Origin: Drosophila pseudoobscura
Lineage: Eukaryota; Arthropoda; Insecta; Diptera; Drosophilidae
Direction: 5' to 3'
NCBI RefSeq assembly: GCF_009870125.1
Contig: NC_046683.1
Location: 17,059,001-17,123,000, forward strand
DNA: 64,000 nucleotides
The notes beneath the pieces were generated by a model that did no database searches, had not been told where the DNA came from, and saw only the letters and a list, made by a program, of their open reading frames with translations. Made by a program: the position numbers and the translations under genes. How positions within the stretch are numbered: position 1 is the stretch's first letter; each line of letters opens with the position of its first letter. Of the stretch, positions 50,001-62,581 are shown one piece after another.

Positions 50001-53000
50001 ACAAGCTATGTGAAGAACACTATCGTAAGACGACTCAGGTACTATCATCAGGTCGGTTCGAAGTAAGGCTCCCGTTTAAATCAGATCCAAATTGTTTAGG
50101 AAACTCCTTTGAGGTTGCGAAACGGCGGTTTTTGTCGCTTGAAAGACGATTGCATCGTGACCCTGAGTTGAAGAAAATGTACTTGGAATTCATGGAAGAG
50201 TACCTCTCCTTAGGTCATATGTCTCCTACTGACAATACGATTCCGTCTACTCCACACTACGTAATCCCTCATCAGTGTGTTCTGAGGCCCCAAAGTACGT
50301 CTACCAAGCTCCGAGTCGTGTTCGATGCTTCGTCCAAGACGTCCTCACAGGTGGCCTTAAATGACATTCTGATGGTGGGACCTACCATTCAAGAGGAATT
50401 ATACTCGACACTGCTCCGTTTCCGTCTGCACAGGTTTGCCCTGACTGCTGATGTTAAAAAGATGTATCGCCAAGTGATGGTGAACGAAGCGGATCGGCAG
50501 TTTCAGCTCATAGTGTGGAGAAGAGACCCTTCTGAATCCTTGAGATTATACAAGCTCAACACTGTAACCTATGGGACTGGACCAGCCCCATTCTTAGCTA
50601 TCCGGTGTTTGAAAAGGTTGAGTGAGTCTGCGAAGCTCTCATTCCCTAGAGCTGCTAACGTTATTGGGTCCGACTTTTACGTCGATGACTTGTTGACTGG
50701 TGCTGCATGCGTAGAGGAGCTAAGGGCAATTAAGTCCGAAGTGTCTCAGGTTCTTCAGACCGCAGGGTTTGAGTTGACTAAGTGGTTTTCAAACTCACCC
50801 GAGATCACCGCATCTGAGAGCACAGCCAAACCCATAACAATCTCGGATTCAGAGTCGACAAAGGCGTTAGGAATCTCATGGTTACCTACTGACGATGCCT
50901 TTAAGTTCAAAATTGACAATTCAGTTATGGGTCTCCGAGCGACAAAACGGAACATACTATCGGTGACATCAAAGTTGTTTGACCCCCTAGGTTTATTAAG
51001 TCCTATCGTTATAAAAGGCAAGATCCTATTGCAGGAGCTTTGGCTTAACAAACTAGATTGGGATGAGTCGATCCCGCTGCATTTGGAAACAGCGTGGAAT
51101 AAGTTGAAAAATACACTATCTCAATTGGAAGACATATCCATATCTCGGTTTGTGTATTCCGATCCGATGTCACCGGTTCAAATACATGCCTTTGCTGACG
51201 CCTCCATGAGAGCGTATGGAGCGTGCGTCTATATACGTAGCAGAACTGCAGAAGGTTTAAAAGTATCATTGTTGACTTCGAAATCCAAAGTAGCGCCGCT
51301 CAAGACCAAAACGCTCCCAAGGCTTGAGTTATGTGCCGCTCACCTTCTCGCAGATCTCTGTCACAGAATCAAGCCCCTATTAAACGTGCCCATTGAACGA
51401 GTCGTTTATTGGTCGGATTCAGAGGTAACTCTCCATTGGATCCGGTCTCATCCATCGTCGCTGTCGACTTTCGTTTCAAATAGAGTGGCTGAGATTCAAG
51501 AGTGGTCAGATGATGCTACGTGGCGGCATGTACCCACGAAACAGAACCCAGCAGATATTGTCTCAAGAGGTTGTGACGTCGACGAAATCGTTCAGTCAAT
51601 TTGGTTCGAAGGACCATCATTTCTGAAAGAGGAAGAAGAAAACTGGCCCAAGAACGCTCATTTCGAACACTCCGATGATCTTCAGCTGGAAAAGAGGAAG
51701 ACTGCGGTCGGGCTGACCGCGGCTGTGCGAAGTTCGGAGCTGTTAGATGTCATCGAGGGATTCTCGTCACATCTCAAACTGCTTAGAGTGTTCGTGTATG
51801 TGTTCCGCTTTATAAGAAAATGTAAAGACCCAAGCCTAAAATTCGAAAAAACTATCTCACCGACCGAATACAATGAAGCCTTTTATAAAATTGTCGAAAT
51901 CGTCCAGCATCACGAGTATCAAGGAGAAATCGAAAAGGTTAGGAAAGGATCTACAATTGGTCCTAGTCTTCAGCGGTTGAACCCATTCATCCATGAAGAC
52001 ACAGGGACTTGGTGTAACTTTTCGTTGTTGCGAGTGGGGGGCGACTAGCTAAAGCTCCTATATCATACGATGCCAAGTTTCCTCTGCTTTTGACTAAGCG
52101 CTCGCAATTCGTGCGAAGCTATATTCGTCATCTGCACCATTCGAATTTTCATGTCGGCCCACGAGCACTTGTGAGCATCCTTCGACAGAGCGTGTGGATA
52201 GTGAACGCTCAGGAAGTCTGCCGTCAGACAGTTCGATCCTGTATGCGCTGTTTTGAATGCAAGCCTCGATTGCTGACGCAACTCATGGGGAATTTACCCG
52301 CAGATCGACTCCGTGCTCTCCGCCCATTTTCAATTTGCGGCGTTGATTTTTGTGGACCAGTGCACACGACATTGAAAATTCGCGGAAGGCCCCCATACAA
52401 GTCATACATTGCGCTTTTTGTTTGTTTTGCGTCCAAGGCGGTTCACCTAGAAATAGTTTCCGATCTAACCACTGATTGTTTTTTGTTGGCTTTTCAAAGG
52501 TTCGTCGGGCGCCGAGGATATCCCCAAGTCGTTCATTGCGACAACGGGACGAACTTCGTCGGAGCGAGCCGCCATCTCAGCGCTCTGCGGATCAGGCTCA
52601 AGGAGCAGGGAGACGCAATTCGCGACTTTGCGTCAAAAAACGGATGCGAATTTGCGTTCATACCGCCGCGAGCTCCTCACATGGGAGGGCTATGGGAGGC
52701 AGGTGTAAAAACTGCCAAGAGCCTACTCCTACGGGCGGTAGGCAGCGCGCTCCTAACCGCCGAAGAGCTCGCCACAGTCCTCGTCGGCATCGAGGCCATA
52801 ATGAACTCGAGGCCGCTGGGAGCCATCAGCCAAGATCCAAGCGACGGCGAGGCCCTAACACCCGGGCACCTGCTGACAGGCGGGTCGCTCATCGCCCCCC
52901 CAGCACTGCGGACTCCGGACCAGGAGAGTCTCAGTTGCTTGCGGCGATGGCGACTTGTCTCGTCAGTCAGGCAAGCGTTTTGGCAGCGATGGTCCCGCGA

Positions 53001-53266
53001 ATATGTCCTGGGGCTGCAAATTCGGGGCAAATGGCACCAGCAGCAACCGAACCTCGAGGAAGGAGACCTCGTCATCGTGGCCGAGGACAATCTGCCGCCT
53101 CAGGAGTGGCTCGTAGGGAGGGTCATAGCCACGCACGCAGGAGAGGACGGCATGGTCAGGGTCGTCGAAATAAGGACTAGCACTGGAGCGGTTTTTCGGC
53201 GGCCCATACACAAATTAGCGCCGCTCCCAATGTGTTGAAGCCGATGCAGGCGTTCAACGGGGCCGG

Positions 53267-53597
53267 TGTTGCGTGACCTTCCATCCATGGCCACAATTAT
53301 TAGTTATAGATGGAATTATGAATTATGAATTATGAATTATGAAGTCTAGTGTAAGTTAGGCTAGGGCAAAGCGGGAGCGCAATAAAAGCTCGCTCTCTCG
53401 CTCTTGGCGAATTCGCCCCGCTTTGCCACCGTAGGATAGCTAGAGTAAGAGATTTGAATTGTGAAGAAAATATAGTTGTTCGCCAACCTTGAAATAGATC
53501 GAGCGTATCAAGTTTTTCGCCCCGCCAAATAAATAATTTAAATTACAGCCACCCAAAGTTTTCGGTAACTGATTAGAAAAACTCTTCTAATTTTTCA
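53267..53597 (+). repeat. 3' LTR of the BEL element
   Basis: 331 bases, matching the 5' LTR throughout by eye. Followed by the target duplication AACAT at 53598-53602. Confidence 0.9.
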
Positions 53598-55300
53598 AAC
53601 ATGCCTATACTAAAGGGAAATCGGTGGAGACCGCACTACATTCGGTAGCAGCTACCATTGAGAAAGCCCTTCACAATAAAAAAAAAAGTATGCACTGGGA
53701 GTATTCGTGGACATCTCCGGAGCATTCAACAACGTGGCTACGGAAGCAATAACAAATTGCCTTGTAGCAACTAATACACACCCAGCAATCAACCTGTGGA
53801 TAAGGAACCTCCTAGGTTGCAGACGGGTGCAATCAGAGTGGGGCACCGCTTCCATGGTGAAAGAGGCACACAGAGGCGCACCCCAGGGTGGAGTCCTGTG
53901 CCCCTCCTGTGGAATCTGGTGGTCGACGATCTCATCAAGATATACGAAAGGAATGCCCCAATAATAACAGCTAATGCGGACGACATAAGCATACTTATTA
54001 CGGGTGTTTGCCCATCGACCCTCACCTCACTAATGGAACGAACACTCAGGGAGATACACGAGTGGGCGGAAGATGTAGGACTAAGTATCAACGCGGACAA
54101 GACGGACCTCATCCTCTTTACCAAGAGGTACAAGGTACCGATATGGACCCCCCGAAGATCAATCAAACTTGGCTAACCCCAAAAACACAAGTCAAGTACC
54201 TGGGCACAGTACTGGATAGTAAACTGGCATGGAAACCCAATGTATTGGAAAGGGTGAAGAAGACCACCATTGCGCTTTATGCATCCAAGAAGATGCTCAG
54301 CAGCACATGGGGCCTGTCTCCGGCTCTGATGCATTGGATTTACATCTGGCAAGCTACTGAAAAGAAAACGTATCATAAGCTTATGGAAAAGACTCAGTGA
54401 CAGGTTTTGCTCTGTATTACAGGGGCGCTGAGGTCAACCCCAACAAAAGCACTCGAAACCCTACTTGGAATCGAACCCCTAGACATCCACGCCCGTCTGA
54501 CTGCAGAAAAGGCAGCACAACGCCTCATCGCCTCGTCGATAAGATCCATGCAGTCGTCCGCAGTCAGTTCCAGAAATGTCTTGGCGAGCAGGGAGGCACT
54601 AGATACACTAAGCACGACAAAGTCAGTACGAATCTACTGGATTCCCAGCCACCAGGGCATCGAAGCAAACGAGACGGCGGACGTACTAGCTAAGGAAGGC
54701 GTCGGGCTGGCGAATACGAGAACCGAGAACGTGCCTGTCTCCCTCAGAACGCTGCAAAGCTATCTAGAAAAGCAGGCCGGGTCACAAACCGAAAGTAGGT
54801 GGAGGAGTACCACCGCCTGCAGAACCTCGAAAATCATGTGCAAGGACCGCACTGACAAACTCAGCCACTACCTGCTGCACCTACCCCGGAAGGACTGCAG
54901 ATTATTAGTGGGAATATTAACGGGACACTGCTTGGCTGCGGCGCATGCAACAAAGCTAGGAATCACAAACAGAGACAGTTGTAGGAAATGTGACGAGCCT
55001 GGGGCAACCGAAACCCTAGAACATCTCATCTGCAACTGCCCTGCTCTCTTAAGGGCAAGGAGGAAGTACTTGGGCGCGCCAGTCCTGGCATCACTGGAAG
55101 ATGCCTCCAAGAGGACGCCACAGCAACTACTGGCCTATGCGAAAAATACCTCGATCCTCGAGGACTTCAAAACCCCCTAAACACTGCCGCGACGGTTCAT
55201 ACCCCCCTATCCGGACAACTAAGGGCCATACTGGCCTATGTGGGGCCCCCTCTGAGGGCCGTCCGGGTCAACCTAACCTAACCTAACCTACTCTACTTCT

Positions 55301-55525
55301 ATTCTACTTATCGACGTACAGGGAGCTGCAGACAATATCGGTACTTTTGTGCGAATCCGGAGGTTAAATGCCTTTATTTTAAAAATAACAAGCCGCCCAT
55401 AAAATTGTATTCATTCAAATAGTAACCACTCAACTTAACAACTCGTCATCATCAGCGATCTTTTCTTTTTCCCTGAAGAACATGTGTCCGACTCGAACTA
55501 CACAGAAAGCGACAGAAGTAACGAA
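55301..55525 (+). repeat. Array unit fragment (N-unit end and next unit start)
   Basis: Resumes with TACTTATCGACGTACAGGG, equivalent to about 42826 in the N unit, then the unit start AATAACAAGCCGCCC. It ends at GTAACGAAA, where the second LINE is inserted. Confidence 0.8.
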
Positions 55526-55977
55526 AGTCTCTGTAACAACAAGCAAGCAAGCAAGTCGTGTACAACATACAGAGGAACAAAATCGTGAAAAACTCAAGTG
55601 ATACACTATTATTTATTAAATAGAGTGTTTTGTTCACATCATAAACTGTGTACGCATTGAAAGACAACAATTGACGGTGGAAATAATTGAAGATAACGCT
55701 ACAAAGCCAATTTTAATAAAATACAGTGGAAAAATATTTGTTATTGTTTGTGCTGTGGAAGAAGAATATTTGTTATTGTTCTAAACCACTCTCTGTAAAC
55801 CAGCATTTGATCTTTCGGAGTCACTGAGAGAATAACGTAGCCATACCCAATAAAAGGTTGCAAGCAGTGCAGACAGCAAAGTGATTGGCAACGCATTGTA
55901 AAGAGTCGGCAAAGCAGTATTTCAAGCAGTTTAAAGCAGTATTTCAAGCAGCACCGTAACGGAAAAACGTTTTGAAC

Positions 55978-56925
55978 ATGGCTCCAGTTTCAAAACGTCT
56001 GCGAGAAAAATCTGGAACTGATCTCAAGGGCTCGAAGAGTTCTGAGGAAATACCAGAAAATATTCAGAAAGCCCTGGACAGAATGTTTGCTAAGCAGGCT
56101 GAACTAATCACGGCAAATACGTTAAAGTCTGAGGGTGTATTGCAGGCCATAGAGGAAAAGTTCACAGCTATGACCAATCAAATTCTTGGTATGGCAGTAG
56201 ATGTGAAGAAACTCACTGAACGTGTCCTGCAATTGGAAAAGGCGGGTGAGGTAATCCACGAAATGGAGCAGCAAATTATCAAACTCAAAAATGAGGTACA
56301 TGGCATGCAAGAAATACGTGCGCAAGTTAGAGATCTAAGCACACAATGTGTTGAGCGCGCCAAAGCGGACATTGCGTGTGATCTCCGTATCCATGGAATA
56401 CCCTTTGAAGAAGGTGAAATGTTGAAGGTCCGATTCAACAAGATGTGCTTTGCCCTTAACCTAACACCCCTCCCAAGGGTGAAAGACATCTTTAGGATCC
56501 GACAGAGAACACACGGAACAGTTGTTGATCCAGTGATAATCCTGCGACTAGAGAGTGTGAGAGAGAAGGCGGCGTTGTTGCAAGCTGTTGGCAACTATCG
56601 CAGGGAATCGAAAAAACTGCTATCACTGGACCTAATGGAATTCGACTCACAGGCTGCGTTTTATATTAATGAGCAGCTGTCTAAAGAGAATCTGGCTGTT
56701 TTCAAAGAGGCTATGAAAATGAAAAAAGGAAAAGCACTATCGGCTGTTTTCACTCGTCGGGCGATCGTGCATGTTAAGAAGCATCCAGCTGGAGAGATTT
56801 TTAGAGTGGATAACATGCATGACCTGCAAACATTGCGGGATACTTCCGAGGATGAGCTTGCAGCAGTTGATCCAGGTGCAGTTAACAGGCCAGTTGAGAC
56901 AGACCAGAATAACCTTTTTCGTTAG
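55978..56925 (+). CDS. LINE ORF1 protein
   Basis: 315 codons from ATG at 55978 (MAPVSKRLREKSG). The basic N terminus is followed by a coiled-coil region (about residues 25-130) and then a segment RIHGIPFEEGEMLKVRFNK. The latter resembles the RRM-like fold of LINE ORF1 RNA-binding proteins. No zinc knuckle is seen. The product presumably coats element RNA. Confidence 0.75.
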   Translation: MAPVSKRLREKSGTDLKGSKSSEEIPENIQKALDRMFAKQAELITANTLKSEGVLQAIEEKFTAMTNQILGMAVDVKKLTERVLQLEKAGEVIHEMEQQIIKLKNEVHGMQEIRAQVRDLSTQCVERAKADIACDLRIHGIPFEEGEMLKVRFNKMCFALNLTPLPRVKDIFRIRQRTHGTVVDPVIILRLESVREKAALLQAVGNYRRESKKLLSLDLMEFDSQAAFYINEQLSKENLAVFKEAMKMKKGKALSAVFTRRAIVHVKKHPAGEIFRVDNMHDLQTLRDTSEDELAAVDPGAVNRPVETDQNNLFR

Positions 56926-57045
56926 TAAAACTTCCCTTAGCCATAGTAATATAATGTTGAAGTTTAAGGTTTTATGTTTTTATATAGTTATAATTGATTT
57001 GTGTATATTGCGTGTGCTGCTAATATGCTATTTAGTAACTTTTAA

Positions 57046-59836
57046 ATGGTCCATAATATGAATAGACTTCCAACGAATAGTAGGATATTGATTCGTACGC
57101 TGGCTAAACAAAAAGATGGCATAAATATTTGTCATATAAATGCTCAGAGTCTGTATGGTAAGATTGATGAGTTCCGATATATGTTTGAACAATCGAATGT
57201 TGATGTAGTTTGTGTTTCGGAAACGTGGTTCATGCCGCATCTATGTGATAATGTTATTTTGTGTACCGGATTTGATCTATACCGATCTGATCGGGAAGGA
57301 AATGGTGGGGGTGTTGCTGTATACATAAACAAGAAACTCAAATCCAAATTAATATGCAAGCACCCTCCAGAAAGTGCAATAGTATACCTATTTATAGAAT
57401 TATCGGCCTCTAACAGTTCTCTTAAATTACTATTGGGCTGTCTGTACAGACCACACCGCAATACAATCTACCAACAAGTAATTGATGCAATTTCAGACCT
57501 ATCTGTAAGCTATACTGACGTAATTATAATCGGGGATCTAAACAGCAATATATTGAAGGAACGACATATGGAGTCAGCGATGGCATCGTTAGGCTTGCAT
57601 CTAGTCAATAATAGTAGACCAACACATTTCTCAAACACTGCAAGTACATTATTGGACCTTTGTTTTGTCAATGATAAAGAAAAAATCGCTCTTTATGATC
57701 AGTTATCTGTCCCAACATTTTCCAGACACGACCTACTTTTCCTGACTTATGATTTTAATTGTAAAAAGATTGACGACGACATATGGTACCGAAATTTTAA
57801 GAGCATTGACATTACCAAACTTAATGACGAATTCAGTACATATGACTGGAATATAATATTTGGCATGGATGATGTTAATTCTCAAGTAGAACAACTACGA
57901 GCTCACATAACATGTCTTTATGAAAAATTTGTACCACTGCGTAAATTAAAGATTGCACAAAAGAAAAATCCATGGTTCAATCAATGTATTGCACACAATA
58001 TATCATTAAGGGACAAAGCATATAACAAATGGAAACGCTACAGAACGTCTGTTCAGTATCAAGAATTTAAAACTTTAAAGAAAAAAACCAACCTATTAAT
58101 ACTGACAGCTAAAAAATCTTTTTATTCTGTAAGGTTTCAAAGTGCAATATTAACAAGAAGGACATGGAGGGAGCTCAAAGACTTGGGAATATGGAAGAGG
58201 ACAAATAACACCAAAATTGATGTAGACATAGATGAATTAAATAGAAAATTTGTGATAAACGGGGTACCTGAAGTAGCATATAATCATTATCTTGACAATA
58301 TACCGAATAGTTCCTGTGATAATAACTTTAGCTTCATGTGTGCCAGTCAGTGTGATGTCCTTGAATCTGTGCTTAAAATTAAGTCAAATGCAATCGGACT
58401 GGATGAAATACATCCAAAATTTCTAAAAATCTTACTTCCAAAAATATTACCACATGTGACTTATATTTGCAATACTGTCTTAACAAAATCAATATTTCCA
58501 AGTACATGGAAGCTTGCGAAAATAACACCGGTCCCTAAAGGAAAAAATGAATATAGACCTATATCAATTCTATCGTTTTTATCAAAAGTCCTTGAACAAG
58601 TAATGTCACAACAAATTCGAACTTTTCTAGATAACAATGCACTACTAAGTGACAAACAGTCAGGTTACAGAAGACAAAGAAGCTGTACTACGGCAATAGT
58701 AAATATAACGGAAGACATTAGATTAACACAAGATGAAGGAAATGTGACGCTATTAGTACTACTTGACTTCAGTAAAGCATTTGACACGGTTAACCACGAA
58801 ATCTTATTAAGTAAATTAGTTAACTTTTTCAATTTTAGTAAGGTAGCTATAAAGCTATTAAAATCGTATTTAACGGATAGAAGACAGGTAGTGGTAAGTG
58901 GAAGTAGAATTTCTTCAATGATGAGCACTGCACGTGGTGTGCCTCAAGGTTCAGTTCTTGGGCCGCTTTTGTTCTCATTATATGTGAATGACCTGCCAGA
59001 CGTCCTGTTAAATTGTAAAAGTCATATGTATGCGGATGACGTCCAAATGTATGTTAGTCGTCCATTGAGTAAAATTGATGAGTGTATAAGTGTGTGTAAC
59101 AGTGATTTGCTCAATGTGAGTAGCTGGGCGAAGCGTAATGGTCTGGCACTTAATCCAGATAAATGTAAATGTGTAATTATATACAAGAAGCAACTAAATA
59201 CGATGGCCTATCCAAAACTTGAAATTGAAGGAAAACAAATTAATTACGTAGATCAGGTGGAAAACTTAGGATTAACATTTAACAATACGCTTTCTTGGAG
59301 TAGCCAAGTAGTGAAAGCTACTGGTAGAACATATAGTCTACTAAGAAAACTCGCACCAACACAAAAATACCTGCCAGATAAACTCAAACTAATGATAGCT
59401 AAGACATATTTGACACCCACCTTATTCTATGGTATTGAAATATTTGGAAATTGTGACGCTGAATCTCAAAAAAAACTAAAAGTAACATTTAACAACATTG
59501 CCCGCTACATATATAATAAGAGACGAACCGATCATATCTCAATCTTAGCAAGACAAATATTCAAAATGGATTTAAAGACATGGATACGGTACAGAACACT
59601 TATTTTTCTACATCGAATAATCTATACCAGACAGCCGAGCTACTTATATGATAAATTAACCTTTGCTTCATCAAATAGAACGTTGAATCTGGTAACCATA
59701 AGGTACAAACTTGCCAATTCAGGAAAACAATTTTTAACAAATGCTATTCGGTTATGGAATGAGTTACCTTTCAATATTAAAAATATTAGTAGAGCAACGC
59801 AATTTAGGGATAAACTAGAAAAACACTTGATAAACC

Positions 59837-59841
<5 letters not shown>
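57046..59841 (+). CDS. LINE ORF2: endonuclease-reverse transcriptase
   Basis: 931 codons, open. The APE endonuclease part has INAQSL, VSETW, GDLNSN and a SRHD in place of the usual SDH. Reverse transcriptase motifs follow in order: IGLDEIHPKFLK, YRPISILSFLSKVLE, LLDFSKAFDTVNHE, RGVPQGSVLGPLLF and the catalytic MYADDVQMY. The C-terminal region ends in RLWNELPFNIKN, common in CR1/Kiri-type LINEs. The start could be ATG 57046 or ATG 57058. The last codons run straight into the A-rich tail. Confidence 0.85.
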
Positions 59842-59870
<29 letters not shown>

Positions 59871-60602
59871 AATAGATAAGTAAATAAAAATAAATAATAA
59901 AAATAATAATTAAAAAAAATAAATAAATAAATAAAAAAAAAAAAAATAGGAAAAAAAACAACAAAAAAAAATTAGAATTAGTATTAGTATTAATAATACA
60001 AATATTAGTCATAATAATAAAAATATTAGTCATACCAAAAATGTTAGAATAAGAAAATCATTCTGCTTAAAGCATACAACTACATACATATGTGAACACC
60101 ATGTGACTAGCGCTTTAACATAAAGTAGGAATACTGTTGCGTTAGGAATATATATACAAATAAATAAATAAAAATAAAAAAAATAAACTCCTGGTGCTAA
60201 AAAATGAAGCTAGGAAGCCGCAAAGGAGCTACCTTTACAAAGCCAGTGCTGCCAATGCGGGGACAGAAAATATATATTGTTTTCGCCGGCTTTGTCAATC
60301 GGAATAGTTCAGGCAGTTAATAGTCAGTTCAGTGAGTGTTCTGTGTAAAAATTGAGAAACTAGAAAAAAGTTACAATAAAACGCCTAAGTTCGCTGTATT
60401 TTCAGTAGTAATTTCGAACTGGATGGTTTGCATCCTCCCTGAAGAAAGCAACGCGTGCGTGGATTCTGCCGAAAACCAATCCAAGAAGTGAAAAGTGAAC
60501 AAATTGCACTGTAATTCGAATTCCTTTCTTCAATTAGTGCACATACGTATGTATTTATTGTGTGAAAATCAGAATCAGTGAGAATCCCAATGTTCTATCA
60601 GA

Positions 60603-61004
60603 ATGAACGGTCAGAATCGCAAGAGGGAGTGGCAAGCTGGGCGCGGTGAGGATCTCACCCCCGACGACCGTATTGAACTGATTGCCGAGTTGATGGCTAA
60701 ACTAGACGGCGTCAATTTCGTCGCCGACTTTTTACACATCCGTCGACTGAAACTGCTGATCACCGACTGCCTGCCCGACCGCAAGGAGCAGCTGCTACGC
60801 ATTCTCATAGGCTATGTGAACCGGCCCCCCAGCCCGGCCACAACTAGCTACGCCAAAATTGTGAGTCTCCTCAGCAACGACCTTGGTTCCTTGATGGTCG
60901 ACTGCATCCGCGCCCTGAGGGCGGTCCAAGAGAAGGCACTCATCGATGGCAAGTGGGACAACGCGCGCGGCCTGGAGTACTTCTTAGCCGAGCTAAGCAA
61001 GTGA
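60603..61004 (+). CDS. CBP80-derived 133-aa protein, array copy 4
   Basis: Intact 133 codons with the same protein as at 37803. The second LINE lies about 420 bases upstream, between this copy and the distal part of its leader, so its promoter may or may not be complete. Confidence 0.75.
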   Translation: MNGQNRKREWQAGRGEDLTPDDRIELIAELMAKLDGVNFVADFLHIRRLKLLITDCLPDRKEQLLRILIGYVNRPPSPATTSYAKIVSLLSNDLGSLMVDCIRALRAVQEKALIDGKWDNARGLEYFLAELSK

Positions 61005-61117
61005 CTTAGCATAGAAGGGCCCTGGCTGTGCAGTTTGATCACTGCACTGCCCCTGTTCTTCCACGATACGTTGCACATATTAAACTCTCGGTAAACAAAA
61101 CGTAGCATATTCAATAA

Positions 61118-61430
61118 CACGAACCTAAGACACGAGCATAACACACGAGATTAACACTCGATCCTAACGCACGAGCAACACACGATCCTAACGCACGAGC
61201 GACGCACGAGCCTAATAAACGAAGAACCAGCTCGACGATCCGCACATTCCCAGGAAAGATCCAAGCAAACTCTTTGGACCTGAAGAAGCCTCACCTGGGA
61301 TAAACTAGAGCTGCAGCACTGTGATCTGTTTATTGCCGAAACCGTCGCGTCCTTGGAAATATTTTGTCATCTTCGCTGCCGCTAACCAGGGGCTCCATGG
61401 CCCCCAGGTAGATGGGCGCCTGGAATCACA
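61118..61430. repeat. Minisatellite and hydrolase remnant of unit 4
   Basis: The expanded CACGAGCCTAA repeat (61118-61224), then the doubly deleted minus-strand hydrolase remnant, as in unit 1. Confidence 0.7.
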
Positions 61431-61661
61431 CCACACATAGGACGAGTGGGGAAATTATCCACATGCACATGCCCCCCTGTACTAACATCTTGGCTCACTC
61501 AAATTTCACAATTTTATTTTAAAGAGTGTGAGGTTTTAGATTGGCTAAGGACCCAACGAAATGTTGGATCAAGCTCAAACTGTCATTTGATTATGTTTAT
61601 TAAACATACGAGTAAAATCTGCGTCCAACAAAGGCGGGGGGCGGGGGTGTGTGCATTAAAG

Positions 61662-62581
61662 CTACTTGAAGAGCAGAGGCAACCTGCAGTGAGGCTCCGT
61701 CTGACTGGGATTGTCCGAATAGAGCGACATGGTCCTAGCGGTGAGATCGAAAATGCCAACGGCAATGGTTTTGACCACCTCGTCACAGCTGCCATTCTCG
61801 CGCCACACGCAATACAATCCCCCAGAGACATCGCCCAGCATGTGGCGCACATCCTGCTCGCTCGATGGCGGCTTGTAGGTGCCGAACGCCTGCATTCGCG
61901 ACACGCTGGACTCGACCATCAGAGCGTTGGCCCGATCCTGGTGAATGCGATCGAATCTAGGATCGAATCGAGAATTACTCAAGCTGCGCTAATGAAGTTA
62001 ATGGAGCAGGCATCGGCTGCTCCCACACCTGCGTCCCTGAGCACCCTAAAAGCATCGTCCACATTGCTGGTGGCCAGCAGGGCTCGTGTCAAGAAGTGTC
62101 TCGCTAAAAAGCATTAAAGCAAACCCTCATTAAAGGTCTCTTATCTTATCCCATCGAAAGGAGTACACTCACGTGTCTTGCCACTGCGCAACAGCTCCGC
62201 ACTGCTCGTATTGATGGTGAAGACCAGGCCATGGTAATTCTGATTCATGGTGTAGCCGGGCAAGTGTCCGGCGTAGCACAGGGACATAAAGTGCTCCTCC
62301 TTGACATTGTATTTGCCCTGCGGCTTGTCGCTGATGATGTGCGCGTCAACAAAATAGTAATGATTGAGGGTCTCCGTCAGGGCATCCTCGGTGTGGCCCA
62401 ACAGTCGCTATAAACGAGACGTTGCACTGTATTAAAGCAATCTTCTGGGGCTCCTCTAGGCTTTACCTACGCAATTCTTTTGGTTGACAATGATTGTGGA
62501 GCAGCCAGTCGGCTGGTTATTGTTGCGCGGCTGAAGCTTCAATGCCTGCGGCAAGATGTCGTCAAGGTGCAGCAGAAAGAG
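61662..62581 (-). pseudogene. t: tan 5'-truncated copy with an internal deletion
   Basis: Same start and end points as the copy at 38862-40003. About 228 bases near 61996 are missing, removing the exon with SPDRKNESLLNIKEIPLG and its splice sites. The exon with the Gly-Cys cleavage site (PTGCSTI) is still there. Non-functional as an enzyme gene. Confidence 0.8.

Larger units (their letters stand above)
46720..53597 (+). mobile_element. BEL/Pao LTR retrotransposon, young, nested in the LOA LINE
   Basis: Two 331-base LTRs that I could not tell apart by eye bound the element. It is flanked by the 5-base target duplication AACAT, and removing it rejoins the LINE reading STNQ|HAYTKGKS. A primer-binding site TGGCGCC directly follows the 5' LTR. 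The leader has a long C run and a tandem copy of a roughly 60-base segment before the coding region. Parts in order: gag with zinc knuckles, a protease with DSGSQTNF, a Pao-type reverse transcriptase (YVDD box), RNase H, and an integrase with zinc-binding and D,D,E core. No envelope gene is seen. Its matching LTRs suggest a very recent insertion; it looks nearly whole with about one break. Confidence 0.9.
44638..55300 (+). mobile_element. LOA/I-group LINE, 5'-truncated, interrupted by a BEL element
   Basis: Non-LTR retrotransposon with the C-terminal end of ORF1 (to 45152), an ORF2 with APE-type endonuclease, reverse transcriptase, RNase H (IYWIPSHQGIEANETADVLA) and a terminal Cys-His motif (CRKCDEPGATETLEHLICNC), and a CCTAACCTAACC 3' end. 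RNase H points to the I/LOA group; LOA-clade elements (Bilbo, TRIM) are known from obscura-group flies. Without the inserted BEL it is about 3.8 kb, so it lacks the 5' UTR and most of ORF1. Frameshifts occur near 46312, near 53680, near 53915, near 54170 and near 54350, and the catalytic YADD box reads NADD. It is not active. Confidence 0.8.
55526..60185 (+). mobile_element. Full-length CR1/Kiri-like LINE with both ORFs open
   Basis: Inserted in the array between GTAACGAAA and CTCCTGGTGC, which are adjacent in other units. A 5' UTR of about 450 bases, ORF1, a 120-base spacer, ORF2 and an A-rich 3' tail with AAAT/ATTAGT repeats are all present. There is no RNase H and no obvious target-site duplication. 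Clade placement (Jockey superfamily, CR1- or Kiri-like) rests on motif wording such as LLDFSKAFDTVNHEIL and RGVPQGSVLGPLLF. It looks potentially active or very recently so. Confidence 0.8.

Noticed and set aside
55270-55292. CCTAACCTAACC as a telomere-like repeat
   Set aside because: It is the normal 3' end of the LOA-type LINE, only three repeats long, and fly telomeres do not use such repeats.
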